From Streptomyces sp. FIT100 (GTDB lineage: Bacteria; Actinomycetota; Actinomycetes; Streptomycetales; Streptomycetaceae), in assembly GCF_024584805.1 (NCBI RefSeq), contig NZ_CP075715.1:5634526-5698525 (forward strand): a stretch of DNA of 64,000 bases, in the 5' to 3' direction. The notes under the pieces were generated by a model. That model was not told the DNA's origin. It worked only from the letters and a program-made list of their open reading frames with translations, and searched no databases. Below are positions 26,065-34,875 of this stretch, piece by piece (position 1 is the stretch's first letter; the number at the start of each line of letters is the position of its first letter). A program made the translations under genes and the position numbers.

Positions 26065-29034
26065 GTGAGCACCTCGGGCGTCCTCCTCACCCGGCCGCCG
26101 GTCTCCGAGAGCGGGACGGGCAGGCTTCCCCAGGTGCTGCTCGGTCTCGCCAGCGGAGGCTATGCGCTCGGTGCCGCCTTCGGCTGGGGCTCCGAGCAAC
26201 TCGCACTGATCATGGGCGACTTCGGGCTCAGCTTCGCCGCCCTGCTCGCCTCGGTCTCCTGCTTCCTCTTCGCCCGCAGACGCGGCAGCCGTTTTCGGCC
26301 CGCCTGGGTCCTGTTCGCCATCTCCTCCGCCATGGCCGCGTGCGGAAACGCGGTCTGGGGCTGGTACGAGGTGGTGCTCGGCCGTGAGGTGCCGAGCCCG
26401 TCCCTCGCCGATCTCTTCTTCCTCTGCTTCGCGCCACCCGCCATCATCGGGCTGCTCGTCCTCGCCAAGCGCCCGGTCACCCGGGCCGGCTGGGTCTGCC
26501 TCGCCCTCGACTCCTGGCTGATCGGCGGCTCCCTGCTGACGCTCTCCTGGAGCCTCGCGCTGGCCCACACGGCGCACTCCCAGGGGGAGAGCGTGGCCGA
26601 GGCGGCGCTGTCGCTCGCCTATCCGCTGCTGGACATCGTCCTCGTCAGCATGGTCCTCGCCCTGCACTTCCGGCGGTCGAACGCCAACCGGCCGGCGATC
26701 AACACCGCGATCGCCGCACTCGCCCTGACCGTCCTGTGCGACGCCCTGTTCACCTCACCACTGCTCCGCGAGAGCTACCGCTCGGGGCAGCTGCTCGACG
26801 CGGGCTGGTTCGCCGGCTCGCTCCTCCTCGCCTACGCGCCCTGGGGCGTGCGCCGGCAGGAGCCGGTCCCCGCGCTTCCGCGCGGCCCCCGCCCTGCCCC
26901 CGCCCATCCGGCGTTCAGCCGCCCCATCACCGGCTCGATCGCGGCCCTGACGCCGTATCTGGCAGCAGCCGTCTGCACGCTCGGGATCCTCTACAACGTC
27001 ATCGAGGGCCGCCGCGTCGACAAGGTGGTCGTCTTCACCGGCTGCACGGTCGTCCTGGCCCTGGTCGTGCGGCAGGGCATCATGCTGCTGGACAACATCG
27101 CCCTCACCCATGAACTGGCCCAGAAGGAGAACCACTTCCGCTCCCTGGTGCAGGGCTCCAGCGACGTCATCATGATCGCCGCCCCCACGGGCATACTCCG
27201 CTACGTCAGCCCGGCCGCCGCCGGTGTGTACGGGCGGGACGCGGAGGAGCTCGTCGGTGCCGAGCTGGCGTCCCTCATCCACCCCGAGGACCTCGGCCGG
27301 GTCGTCCACGAAGTGCGCCGGTTTCTCGCCGCGCCTCCTGCGGAGGAGCCCACGACCCGCATCGAGTGCCGCTTCAGGTCCGGCACCGGCCAGTGGCTCA
27401 ACGTCGAGTCGACGGTCAACCGCCACCAGGGCGGGCTGATCTTCAACAGCCGGGACGTCACCGAACGGGTGCGTCTGCAGGCCCAGTTGCAGCACAACGC
27501 CGAGCACGACCCGCTCACCGACCTGCCCAACCGGGCGCTGTTCACCGAGCGGGTCCGCCAGGCCCTCGGCGGCCGCCGAGCGGGCGACGCCGGGACGGCG
27601 GTGCTCTTCATCGACCTGGACGGCTTCAAGGGGGTGAACGACCGCCTCGGCCACCAGGCCGGCGACGAACTGCTGATCCAGGCCGCCCGCCGCCTCCAGG
27701 AGTCCGTGCGGGCCGGTGATACGGCGGCCCGGCTCGGCGGCGACGAGTTCGCCGCCCTCATCATCGGCGACGGCGCCCGGGACCAGTCCGGGCGCGAGTG
27801 CCGGGTGCACGACATCGCCGACCGGCTGCGCCTCATGCTCTCCCAGCCGTACCGGGTGGAGGGCAGCGAGGTGCGGGTCGCGGCCTCCATCGGTGTCGCC
27901 TTCGCCGAGCCGGGCATCAGCGCCGGCGAGCTGCTGCGCAACGCGGACCTGGCCATGTACCGGGCCAAGGCGGGCGGCAAGGACCGCGTCGAGCTGTACG
28001 CGCCCCAGATGCAGGCCGAGGTCGTCCGGCGCACCGAACTGGCCACACGGCTGCGCGCGGCCCTCCACGACGGCGAGTTCGCCCTGCTCCACCAGCCGGT
28101 CGTCGATCTCGCCACGGGCCGGATCACCCTTGTCGCGGCCCAGGCCCGGTGGCGCTCCGCGCAGGGCATCCTCTTCACGCCCGCCGAGTTCTTCCGGGTC
28201 GCCGACGACAGCGAGCGCACCGCCGAGCTCGGCCGCTGGCTCCTGGAGGAAGCCGTCGAGCAGGCAGCCGAGCGCAGCCGTCTCGGCCACCAGGCCCCGG
28301 TCTCGGTCCGGCTCTCCGCACGGCGGCTGCTGGACCGCTCCCTGCCGCTGGGCTCCATCGAGGCGCTGCTCACGCGCCACGGCCTGCCCTCCGGCGCGCT
28401 CATGCTGGAGCTCGCCGACAGCGACCCCCGGATCTCCTTCGACGAGCTGGAGCAGCGACTCGTCGCGCTGCGCAGACTCGGCGTACGGATCGCCCTGGAC
28501 GGCTTCGGCAGCGGCTATGCCGCGATCAACGCGCTGCGGCGGCTCCCCGTCGACGTGCTGAAGCTCGACCGGGGACTGGTCGAGGGGGTCGTGGAGTCGG
28601 CCAGGCTGCACAAGATCACCAGTGGACTGCTCCGCATCGCCTGCGATCTCGGCATGCAGTCCGTGGCGGACGGTGTGGACGTCCCGGAGCAGGTGCTCGC
28701 TCTGCGGGCCATGGGGTGCAGCCACGGCCAGGGAATGGCCTTCTCGGGGCCGCTGGACGAGTACCGGCTGCGCCGTGCCCTGGCCCACGGGGAGTATCCG
28801 GTGCCGGGGACCGCCTCCCAGGGCGCCCTGCCCGTCGTGACCGCGGGCTCCCTCCCGGTCCGCTGTTCCCCGTCGGCGGGCCATGCGTCAGCCGGGCATG
28901 CCTCAGCCGGCCATGCGTCGGCCGGTCACACGGCGGGCGCTCATACGGCGGGCGGCCATGCGCCAGCCGGCCACGAAGTCCTCGGACTCACCCCAATGCG
29001 TTCAAATAATGAGACGCCTGTCCCACCCACTTGA
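26065..29034 (+). CDS. cdgC: Membrane GGDEF-EAL protein with degenerate EAL, CdgC-like diguanylate cyclase
   Basis: About 989 residues: roughly ten N-terminal membrane helices (about residues 15-340), a PAS domain (FRSLVQGSSDVIMIAAPTG), then GGDEF and EAL-like domains. The cyclase site is intact (GGDEF 558-562) and so is the inhibitory I-site RAGD at 549-552. The EAL domain has lost its signature: AAQ stands where EAL should be (691-693), DG replaces DD in LDGFGSG and VADGVD replaces VAEGVE. This predicts a diguanylate cyclase without phosphodiesterase activity. Position just upstream of ilvB matches S. coelicolor CdgC (SCO5511). The GTG at 26065 has AGGGGAGG 4 nt upstream; the ATG at 25945 is an alternative. 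The C-terminus is a Gly-His-Ala-Ser repeat tail. Confidence 0.88.
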   Translation: MSTSGVLLTRPPVSESGTGRLPQVLLGLASGGYALGAAFGWGSEQLALIMGDFGLSFAALLASVSCFLFARRRGSRFRPAWVLFAISSAMAACGNAVWGWYEVVLGREVPSPSLADLFFLCFAPPAIIGLLVLAKRPVTRAGWVCLALDSWLIGGSLLTLSWSLALAHTAHSQGESVAEAALSLAYPLLDIVLVSMVLALHFRRSNANRPAINTAIAALALTVLCDALFTSPLLRESYRSGQLLDAGWFAGSLLLAYAPWGVRRQEPVPALPRGPRPAPAHPAFSRPITGSIAALTPYLAAAVCTLGILYNVIEGRRVDKVVVFTGCTVVLALVVRQGIMLLDNIALTHELAQKENHFRSLVQGSSDVIMIAAPTGILRYVSPAAAGVYGRDAEELVGAELASLIHPEDLGRVVHEVRRFLAAPPAEEPTTRIECRFRSGTGQWLNVESTVNRHQGGLIFNSRDVTERVRLQAQLQHNAEHDPLTDLPNRALFTERVRQALGGRRAGDAGTAVLFIDLDGFKGVNDRLGHQAGDELLIQAARRLQESVRAGDTAARLGGDEFAALIIGDGARDQSGRECRVHDIADRLRLMLSQPYRVEGSEVRVAASIGVAFAEPGISAGELLRNADLAMYRAKAGGKDRVELYAPQMQAEVVRRTELATRLRAALHDGEFALLHQPVVDLATGRITLVAAQARWRSAQGILFTPAEFFRVADDSERTAELGRWLLEEAVEQAAERSRLGHQAPVSVRLSARRLLDRSLPLGSIEALLTRHGLPSGALMLELADSDPRISFDELEQRLVALRRLGVRIALDGFGSGYAAINALRRLPVDVLKLDRGLVEGVVESARLHKITSGLLRIACDLGMQSVADGVDVPEQVLALRAMGCSHGQGMAFSGPLDEYRLRRALAHGEYPVPGTASQGALPVVTAGSLPVRCSPSAGHASAGHASAGHASAGHTAGAHTAGGHAPAGHEVLGLTPMRSNNETPVPPT
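28875..28973 (+). repeat. Degenerate 15-bp coding repeats (SAGHA tail)
   Basis: In the last 50 codons of the CdgC-like gene, units encoding SAGHA repeat three to four times, then decay into TAGAH, TAGGH and PAGH. The tail is His- and Ala-rich and probably disordered. Confidence 0.85.
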
Positions 29035-29067
29035 CAGTGCCAGTGCGCCGGGGGGAGGGTCAGTGCC

Positions 29068-29109
29068 ATGCGCACCCGAATTCTCGTACTTGGAAAGCGC
29101 GTCGGCTGA
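29068..29109 (+). CDS. ilvB leader peptide
   Basis: A 13-codon open frame reads MRTRILVLGKRVG and stops with TGA. Codons 5-8 are Ile-Leu-Val-Leu, with another Val later, so all three branched-chain amino acids are represented. GGGGGAGGG lies about 8 nt before the ATG, a very strong ribosome site for so short a frame. It is followed by an intrinsic terminator and then ilvB. This is the layout of a classical attenuator; actinobacterial ilvB attenuators have been described by comparative genomics, so this is an instance of a known class. Confidence 0.85.
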   Translation: MRTRILVLGKRVG

Positions 29110-29110
29110 A

Positions 29111-29183
29111 GCAAGCCCTGCACGGGCTCTGCAACCGCACCGGCGCGCTCCCCTCGCTTGCCTACCGGCACGAGGGGTTTTTT
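29111..29183 (+). promoter_or_regulatory. Attenuator of ilvB: competing hairpins and intrinsic terminator
   Basis: The terminator stem is CCCCTCG (29150-29156) with CGAGGGG (29171-29177), extended inside by TGCC/GGCA (29159-29162 with 29167-29170), followed by six T. Upstream, AGCCC-GGGCT (29114-29128) can form a hairpin just after the leader stop. GCAAGC (29111-29116) is complementary to GCTTGC (29156-29161), which sits in the terminator's left side, so it can act as an antiterminator. Ribosome stalling on the Ile-Leu-Val-Leu codons would be expected to shift the balance. Confidence 0.8.
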
Positions 29184-29278
29184 GTTGCACTGGAACTACC
29201 TAAACCACCGCATAACCCCTGCACCACTCCCCGCTTCGAGACCCGCACAAAACCCTCAGCTTCGAGAAGAGAATGCCG

Positions 29279-31159
29279 ATGACCGAGCAGGCCACCGGGG
29301 CCCACCATCCGCAGCCGCGGGCCCGCACCGGCGGACAGCCCTCCGCCACCCCTGAGCACGTCACGGGCGCGCAGTCCCTCATCCGCTCTCTCGAGGAAGT
29401 CGGGGCCGACACGGTGTTCGGCATCCCCGGCGGCGCCATCCTCCCCGCGTACGACCCGCTGATGGACTCCACCCGGGTCCGTCACATCCTGGTCCGGCAC
29501 GAGCAGGGTGCCGGTCACGCCGCCACGGGCTACGCCCAGGCCACCGGCAAGGTGGGCGTGTGCATGGCGACCTCCGGCCCCGGCGCCACCAACCTGGTCA
29601 CCCCGATCGCCGACGCCCACATGGACTCCGTCCCGCTGGTCGCGATCACCGGCCAGGTCGCCAGCAAGGCCATCGGCACCGACGCCTTCCAGGAGGCGGA
29701 CATCTGCGGCATCACGATGCCGATCACCAAGCACAACTTCCTGGTCACCAAGGCCGAGGACATCCCGCGCACGATCGCCGAGGCGTTCCACATCGCCTCC
29801 ACCGGCCGCCCGGGACCGGTCCTCGTCGACATCGCCAAGGACGCCCTCCAGGCGCAGACCGTCTTCAGCTGGCCGCCGGGGACCGACCTCCCCGGCTACC
29901 GGCCGGTCACCAAGCCGCACTCCAAGCAGATCCGCGAGGCCGCGAAGCTGATCACGCAGGCCAAGCGCCCCGTGCTGTACGTCGGCGGCGGTGTCCTCAA
30001 GGCCCGCGCCACCGCCGAGCTGAAGGTCCTCGCGGAGCTCACCAACGCCCCCGTCACCACCACCCTGATGGCGCTGGGCGCGTTCCCCGACAGCCACCCG
30101 CTGCACGTGGGAATGCCGGGCATGCACGGTGCGGTCACCGCCGTCACCGCGCTGCAGAAGGCCGACCTGATCGTCGCCCTCGGCGCCCGCTTCGACGACC
30201 GTGTCACCGGCAAGCTGGACAGCTTCGCCCCGTACGCCAAGATCGTCCACGCCGACATCGACCCGGCCGAGATCGGCAAGAACCGCGCCGCGGACGTCCC
30301 GATCGTCGGTGACGCCCGCGAGGTCATCGCCGATCTGGTCCAGGCCGTCCAGGCCGAGCACAACGAGGGCAACACCGGCGACTACACCGCCTGGTGGCAG
30401 GATCTGAACCGCTGGCGCGAGACCTACCCGCTCGGCTACGACCTGCCGGAGGACGGCAGCCTCTCGCCGCAGCAGGTCATCCAGCGCATCGGCCAGCTCG
30501 CTCCCGAGGGCACCGTCTACGCGGCCGGCGTCGGCCAGCACCAGATGTGGGCCGCCCACTTCATCGACTACGAGAAGCCGGCCACCTGGCTGAACTCCGG
30601 CGGCGCCGGGACCATGGGCTACGCCGTCCCGGCCGCGATGGGCGCCAAGGCCGGCATGCCGGACCGTACGGTCTGGGCGATCGACGGTGACGGCTGCTTC
30701 CAGATGACCAACCAGGAACTGGTCACCTGCGCGCTCAACGACATCCCGATCAAGGTCGCGATCATCAACAACGGCGCGCTCGGCATGGTCCGCCAGTGGC
30801 AGACGCTCTTCTACAACGAGCGCTACTCCAGCACCGTCCTGCACGCCGACGAGACCGGCCACCACACGACCGGCTCCCAGGTCGGCGCGAGCCAGGCGCC
30901 CCGCAAGGGCACCCGCGTCCCGGACTTCGTGAAGCTGTCCGAGGCCATGGGCTGTGTCGCCCTGCGCTGCGAGGACCCGGCCGATCTGGACAAGGTCATC
31001 GCCGAGGCCAACGCGATCAACGACCGCCCGGTCGTGGTCGACTTCATCGTCCACGAGGACGCCATGGTGTGGCCGATGGTCGCCGCCGGCACCTCCAACG
31101 ACGAGGTCCTGGCCGCCCGCGGGGTCCGCCCCGACTTCGGCGACAACGAAGACGACTGA
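29279..31159 (+). CDS. ilvB: Acetolactate synthase large (catalytic) subunit
   Basis: IlvB (626 residues) is the ThDP-, FAD- and Mg-dependent enzyme that makes acetolactate or acetohydroxybutyrate, the first common step to valine, leucine and isoleucine. The proton-relay Glu is Glu75 (VRHEQGAGHAA); the ThDP-Mg motif is IDGDGCFQMTNQEL through AIINN (from residue 468); GARFDDRVTGKLD belongs to the FAD region. The ATG at 29279 fits the AGAAGAGA ribosome site better than the ATG six bases earlier. It is followed after 44 nt by ilvN and preceded by the attenuator. An N-terminal extension of about 25 residues is rich in Pro and Gln. Confidence 0.97.
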   Translation: MTEQATGAHHPQPRARTGGQPSATPEHVTGAQSLIRSLEEVGADTVFGIPGGAILPAYDPLMDSTRVRHILVRHEQGAGHAATGYAQATGKVGVCMATSGPGATNLVTPIADAHMDSVPLVAITGQVASKAIGTDAFQEADICGITMPITKHNFLVTKAEDIPRTIAEAFHIASTGRPGPVLVDIAKDALQAQTVFSWPPGTDLPGYRPVTKPHSKQIREAAKLITQAKRPVLYVGGGVLKARATAELKVLAELTNAPVTTTLMALGAFPDSHPLHVGMPGMHGAVTAVTALQKADLIVALGARFDDRVTGKLDSFAPYAKIVHADIDPAEIGKNRAADVPIVGDAREVIADLVQAVQAEHNEGNTGDYTAWWQDLNRWRETYPLGYDLPEDGSLSPQQVIQRIGQLAPEGTVYAAGVGQHQMWAAHFIDYEKPATWLNSGGAGTMGYAVPAAMGAKAGMPDRTVWAIDGDGCFQMTNQELVTCALNDIPIKVAIINNGALGMVRQWQTLFYNERYSSTVLHADETGHHTTGSQVGASQAPRKGTRVPDFVKLSEAMGCVALRCEDPADLDKVIAEANAINDRPVVVDFIVHEDAMVWPMVAAGTSNDEVLAARGVRPDFGDNEDD

Positions 31160-31203
31160 ACCGGCAGCGAGAGTCAGAGAGAGTAGAGAGAGACACCACG
31201 ACC

Positions 31204-31728
31204 ATGTCCAAGCACACGCTCTCCGTCCTGGTGGAGAACACCCCGGGCATCCTCGCCAGGATCGCCGCCCTGTTCTCCCGTCGCGGCTTCAACATCGACT
31301 CGCTCGCCGTCGGCATCACCGAGCACCCCGACATCTCCCGCATCACCATCGTGGTCAACGTCGAGGACCTGCCGCTGGAGCAGGTGACCAAGCAGCTCAA
31401 CAAGCTGGTCAACGTCCTGAAGATCGTCGAACTCGAGCCCGGCGCCGCGATCCAGCGCGAGCTCGTCCTGGTGAAGGTCCGCGCAGACAACGAGACGCGC
31501 TCCCAGATCGTCGAGATCGTCCAGCTCTTCCGCGCCAAGACCGTGGACGTCTCGCCCGAGGCCGTCACCATCGAGGCCACCGGTTCGAGTGACAAGCTGG
31601 ACGCCATGCTGAAGATGCTGGAGCAGTTCGGCGTCAAGGAGCTCGTCCAGTCCGGCACGATCGCCATAGGGCGCGGCGCGCGGTCCATCACGGACCGCAG
31701 CCTGCGAGCCCTCGACCGCAGCGCGTAA
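31204..31728 (+). CDS. ilvN: Acetolactate synthase small (regulatory) subunit
   Basis: IlvN (174 residues) activates IlvB and carries the valine feedback site. The N-terminal ACT domain is evident (HTLSVLVENTPGILARIAAL, RGFNIDSLAVG), and a second alpha-beta domain follows (RELVLVKVRAD, IEATGSSDKLDAMLKML). Length is typical. It lies 44 nt after ilvB behind a GAGAGAG-type ribosome site and is surely co-transcribed with it, so it shares the attenuator. Confidence 0.97.
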   Translation: MSKHTLSVLVENTPGILARIAALFSRRGFNIDSLAVGITEHPDISRITIVVNVEDLPLEQVTKQLNKLVNVLKIVELEPGAAIQRELVLVKVRADNETRSQIVEIVQLFRAKTVDVSPEAVTIEATGSSDKLDAMLKMLEQFGVKELVQSGTIAIGRGARSITDRSLRALDRSA

Positions 31729-31833
31729 CCCGCCCGCCGCGGCGCCGCGCCCGCATACCGAGACTCACGAACCCCTACATCCCTCCCCGCCGTACGGTGG
31801 GACGCAACACCAGAACACCCAAGGAGAAACCCA

Positions 31834-32835
31834 GTGGCCGAGCTGTTCTACGACGACGACGCCGACCTGTCCATCATCCAGGGCCGCAAGGTCGCGGTGA
31901 TCGGCTACGGCAGCCAGGGCCACGCCCACGCGCTGTCGCTCCGTGACTCCGGTGTGGACGTCCGCGTCGGTCTGCACGAGGGGTCCAAGTCCAAGGCCAA
32001 GGCCGAGGAGCAGGGCCTGCGCGTGGTGACGCCGTCGGAGGCATCCGCCGAGGCCGACGTCATCATGATCCTGGTGCCGGACCCGATCCAGGCCCAGGTG
32101 TACGAGGAGTCCGTCAAGGACAACCTGAAGGACGGCGACGCCCTCTTCTTCGGCCACGGCCTGAACATCCGCTTCGGCTTCATCAAGCCGCCGGCCGGTG
32201 TCGACGTCGCCATGGTCGCCCCCAAGGGCCCGGGCCACCTGGTCCGCCGCCAGTACGAGGAGGGCCGCGGTGTTCCCTGCATCGCCGCCGTCGAGCAGGA
32301 CGCCTCCGGCAACGCCTTCGCGCTGGCGCTCTCGTACGCCAAGGGCATCGGCGGCACGCGCGCCGGCGTCATCAAGACCACGTTCACCGAGGAGACCGAG
32401 ACCGACCTGTTCGGTGAGCAGGCCGTCCTCTGCGGTGGCACCGCCGCGCTGGTGAAGGCGGGCTTCGAGACGCTGGTCGAGGCGGGCTACCAGCCGGAGA
32501 TCGCGTACTTCGAGTGCCTCCACGAGCTGAAGCTGATCGTGGACCTCATGTACGAGGGCGGCCTGGAGAAGATGCGCTGGTCGGTCTCCGAGACCGCCGA
32601 GTGGGGCGACTACGTCACCGGCCCCCGCATCATCACGGACCAGACCAAGGCCGAGATGAAGAAGGTCCTCGCCGAGATCCAGGACGGCACGTTCGCCAAG
32701 AACTGGATGGACGAGTACCACGGCGGTCTGAAGAAGTACAACGAGTACAAGCAGCAGGACGAGGACCACCTGCTGGAGACCACCGGCAAGGAGCTGCGCA
32801 AGCTCATGAGCTGGGTCGACAACGAGGAGGCGTAG
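31834..32835 (+). CDS. ilvC: Ketol-acid reductoisomerase (class I)
   Basis: IlvC (333 residues) isomerises and reduces acetolactate with NADPH and Mg2+. The Rossmann motif is VIGYGSQGHAHALSL, followed by the VRVGLHEGSKSKAKAEEQG loop whose Ser residues favour NADP. The knotted C-terminal domain carries the metal ligands in TETDLFGEQAVLCGG and YFECLHELKLIVDLMYEGG. Length fits the short class I form. It starts at GTG with AAGGAGAA upstream. The 105-nt gap after ilvN has no terminator, so it can be transcribed from the ilvB promoter. Confidence 0.97.
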   Translation: MAELFYDDDADLSIIQGRKVAVIGYGSQGHAHALSLRDSGVDVRVGLHEGSKSKAKAEEQGLRVVTPSEASAEADVIMILVPDPIQAQVYEESVKDNLKDGDALFFGHGLNIRFGFIKPPAGVDVAMVAPKGPGHLVRRQYEEGRGVPCIAAVEQDASGNAFALALSYAKGIGGTRAGVIKTTFTEETETDLFGEQAVLCGGTAALVKAGFETLVEAGYQPEIAYFECLHELKLIVDLMYEGGLEKMRWSVSETAEWGDYVTGPRIITDQTKAEMKKVLAEIQDGTFAKNWMDEYHGGLKKYNEYKQQDEDHLLETTGKELRKLMSWVDNEEA

Positions 32836-32841
32836 ACCTCG

Positions 32842-32872
32842 GCGCGGCGGGTCCCTCCGGGGCCCGCCGCGC
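32842..32872 (+). terminator. ilvBNC terminator
   Basis: GCGCGGCGGG (32842-32851) and CCCGCCGCGC (32863-32872) are perfect arms 6 nt after the ilvC stop. Confidence 0.75.
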
Positions 32873-32940
32873 GTCGTCGTACGGCCTGTCGTACGGCCCG
32901 CCGTACGGCCGTTGGACGGACCCTGAACCGTCCTTGGACG

Positions 32941-32965
32941 GTGGTTGGACAACTGGTCCAACCAC
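32941..32965. promoter_or_regulatory. Perfect 10-bp inverted repeat upstream of serA
   Basis: GTGGTTGGAC and GTCCAACCAC flank AACTG. A CCGTCC-TT-GGACGG hairpin (32928-32941) touches its left side and another GGACGG (32966-32971) its right. It may be an operator or a second terminator of the ilv operon. Confidence 0.5.
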
Positions 32966-32978
32966 GGACGGGTGATCC

Positions 32979-32994
32979 TTCCGCCAAGGCGGAA
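32979..32994. promoter_or_regulatory. Palindrome near the serA promoter
   Basis: TTCCGCCAAGGCGGAA is a perfect 16-bp palindrome. A -10-like TACAGT follows at 33015-33020, so the palindrome would cover the -35 region. Confidence 0.45.
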
Positions 32995-33137
32995 AACCAG
33001 CCCTCCCACACCACTACAGTGGTCAACACATACGCGTCAGGTCAGGCCCACAGCGTCGTGCGTCTTCCACGCGGCTAGCCCCTCCACCGCATGCGGCCGT
33101 CGGGACGGCCGTCCGCATTGGACCAGTGAGGACTCAC

Positions 33138-34739
33138 GTGAGCACTGCGACCCGTAAACCCGTTGTACTCATTGCCGAAGAGCTGTCGCCCGCGACGGTG
33201 GACGCGCTCGGTCCGGACTTCGAGATCCGGCACTGCGACGGCGCGGACCGCGCCCAGCTGATCCCCGCCATCGCGGACGTGGACGCGATCCTCGTCCGCT
33301 CCGCCACCAAGGTGGACGCCGAGGCGGTGGCGGCCGCGAGCCGGCTGAAGGTCGTCGCCCGCGCGGGTGTCGGTCTGGACAACGTGGACGTCGCCGCCGC
33401 CACCAAGGCGGGCGTGATGGTCGTCAACGCCCCGACGTCCAACATCGTGACCGCGGCCGAGCTCGCGTGCGGCCTCCTGGTCGCCACCGCGCGGAACATC
33501 CCGCAGGCCAACGCCGCGCTGAAGGTCGGCGAGTGGAAGCGCTCGAAGTACACGGGCGTGGAGCTCAGCGAGAAGACCCTCGGCGTCGTCGGCCTCGGTC
33601 GGATCGGCGTCCTGGTCGCCCAGCGCATGTCCGCGTTCGGCATGAAGATCGTCGCCTACGACCCGTACGTACAGCCCGCGCGCGCCGCGCAGATGGGCGT
33701 CAAGCTGCTCACGCTGGACGAGCTCCTCGCGGTCTCGGACTTCATCACCGTCCACCTCCCCAAGACCCCCGAGACGCTCGGCCTGATCGGCGACGAGGCG
33801 CTGCACAAGGTCAAGCCGTCCGTCCGCATCGTCAACGCGGCGCGTGGCGGCATCGTCGACGAGGAGGCGCTGGCCTCCGCCCTCAAGGAGGGCCGGGTCG
33901 CGGGCGCGGGCCTCGACGTGTACGCCAAGGAGCCGTGCACCGACTCCCCGCTCTTCCAGTTCGACCAGGTCGTCTGCACCCCGCACCTCGGCGCGTCCAC
34001 GGACGAGGCGCAGGAGAAGGCCGGTATCGCGGTCGCCAAGTCGGTGCGCCTCGCGCTCGCCGGTGAGCTGGTGCCGGACGCGGTCAACGTCCAGGGCGGG
34101 GTCATCGCCGAGGACGTCCGCCCGGGCCTGCCGCTCGCCGAGAAGCTGGGCCGGATCTTCACCGCGCTGGCGGGCGAGGTCGCGGTCCGGCTCGATGTCG
34201 AGGTCTACGGCGAGATCACCCAGCACGATGTGAAGGTGCTCGAACTCTCCGCGCTGAAGGGCGTGTTCGAGGACGTGGTCGACGAGACCGTGTCGTACGT
34301 CAACGCGCCGCTGTTCGCGCAGGAGCGGGGCGTCGAGGTCCGCCTCACCACCAGCTCCGAGTCCCCGGACCACCGCAATGTGGTGACCGTGCGCGGCACC
34401 CTCGCGAACGGCGAGGAGGTCGCCGTCTCCGGCACGCTGGCCGGTCCCAAGCACCTCCAGAAGATCGTCGCCGTCGGTGACTACGACGTGGACCTGGCGC
34501 TCGCCGACCACATGGTCGTGCTGCGCTACGAGGACCGTCCGGGCGTCGTCGGCACGGTCGGCCGGATCCTCGGCGAGGCCGGGCTCAACATCGCCGGCAT
34601 GCAGGTCTCGCGCCAGGAGGAGGGCGGCGAGGCGGTGGTCGTGCTCACCGTCGACGACACCGTTCCGCAGTCCGTGCTGAGCGAGATCGCCGAGGAGATC
34701 GGCGCGACGTCGGCCCGCACGGTGAACCTGACCGACTGA
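33138..34739 (+). CDS. serA: D-3-phosphoglycerate dehydrogenase
   Basis: SerA (533 residues) oxidises 3-phosphoglycerate, the first step of serine synthesis. Substrate domain: RSATKVDAEAV and RAGVGLDNVD. NAD domain: LGVVGLGRIGVLVAQRM. Catalytic motifs: NAARGGIVDEEAL and TPHLGAST. This is the long actinobacterial form with an intervening ASB domain (about residues 315-450) and a C-terminal ACT domain (VVLRYEDRPGVVGTVG) expected to bind serine. The GTG at 33138 is preceded by TGAGGAC; a GTG 12 nt earlier is possible. Two palindromes lie in the promoter region. Confidence 0.97.
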   Translation: MSTATRKPVVLIAEELSPATVDALGPDFEIRHCDGADRAQLIPAIADVDAILVRSATKVDAEAVAAASRLKVVARAGVGLDNVDVAAATKAGVMVVNAPTSNIVTAAELACGLLVATARNIPQANAALKVGEWKRSKYTGVELSEKTLGVVGLGRIGVLVAQRMSAFGMKIVAYDPYVQPARAAQMGVKLLTLDELLAVSDFITVHLPKTPETLGLIGDEALHKVKPSVRIVNAARGGIVDEEALASALKEGRVAGAGLDVYAKEPCTDSPLFQFDQVVCTPHLGASTDEAQEKAGIAVAKSVRLALAGELVPDAVNVQGGVIAEDVRPGLPLAEKLGRIFTALAGEVAVRLDVEVYGEITQHDVKVLELSALKGVFEDVVDETVSYVNAPLFAQERGVEVRLTTSSESPDHRNVVTVRGTLANGEEVAVSGTLAGPKHLQKIVAVGDYDVDLALADHMVVLRYEDRPGVVGTVGRILGEAGLNIAGMQVSRQEEGGEAVVVLTVDDTVPQSVLSEIAEEIGATSARTVNLTD

Positions 34740-34765
34740 TTCCGGGCGGCGCCCGCCCGTTCGGC

Positions 34766-34817
34766 GCGCCCCCGCTCCTGGACACCGTCGCGTACGGGTG
34801 TCCAGGGGCGGGGGCGC
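34766..34817. terminator. Bidirectional terminator between serA and the PucR-type regulator
   Basis: Arms 34766-34786 and 34797-34817 form a 21-bp stem with a single G-U pair and a 10-nt loop, in the gap between two convergent genes. Confidence 0.85.
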
Positions 34818-34875
34818 CGCGCTGTCCGGGCGCCTGATCCGTGATCCATCGGACACCCCTGGAGCCGGACACCCC

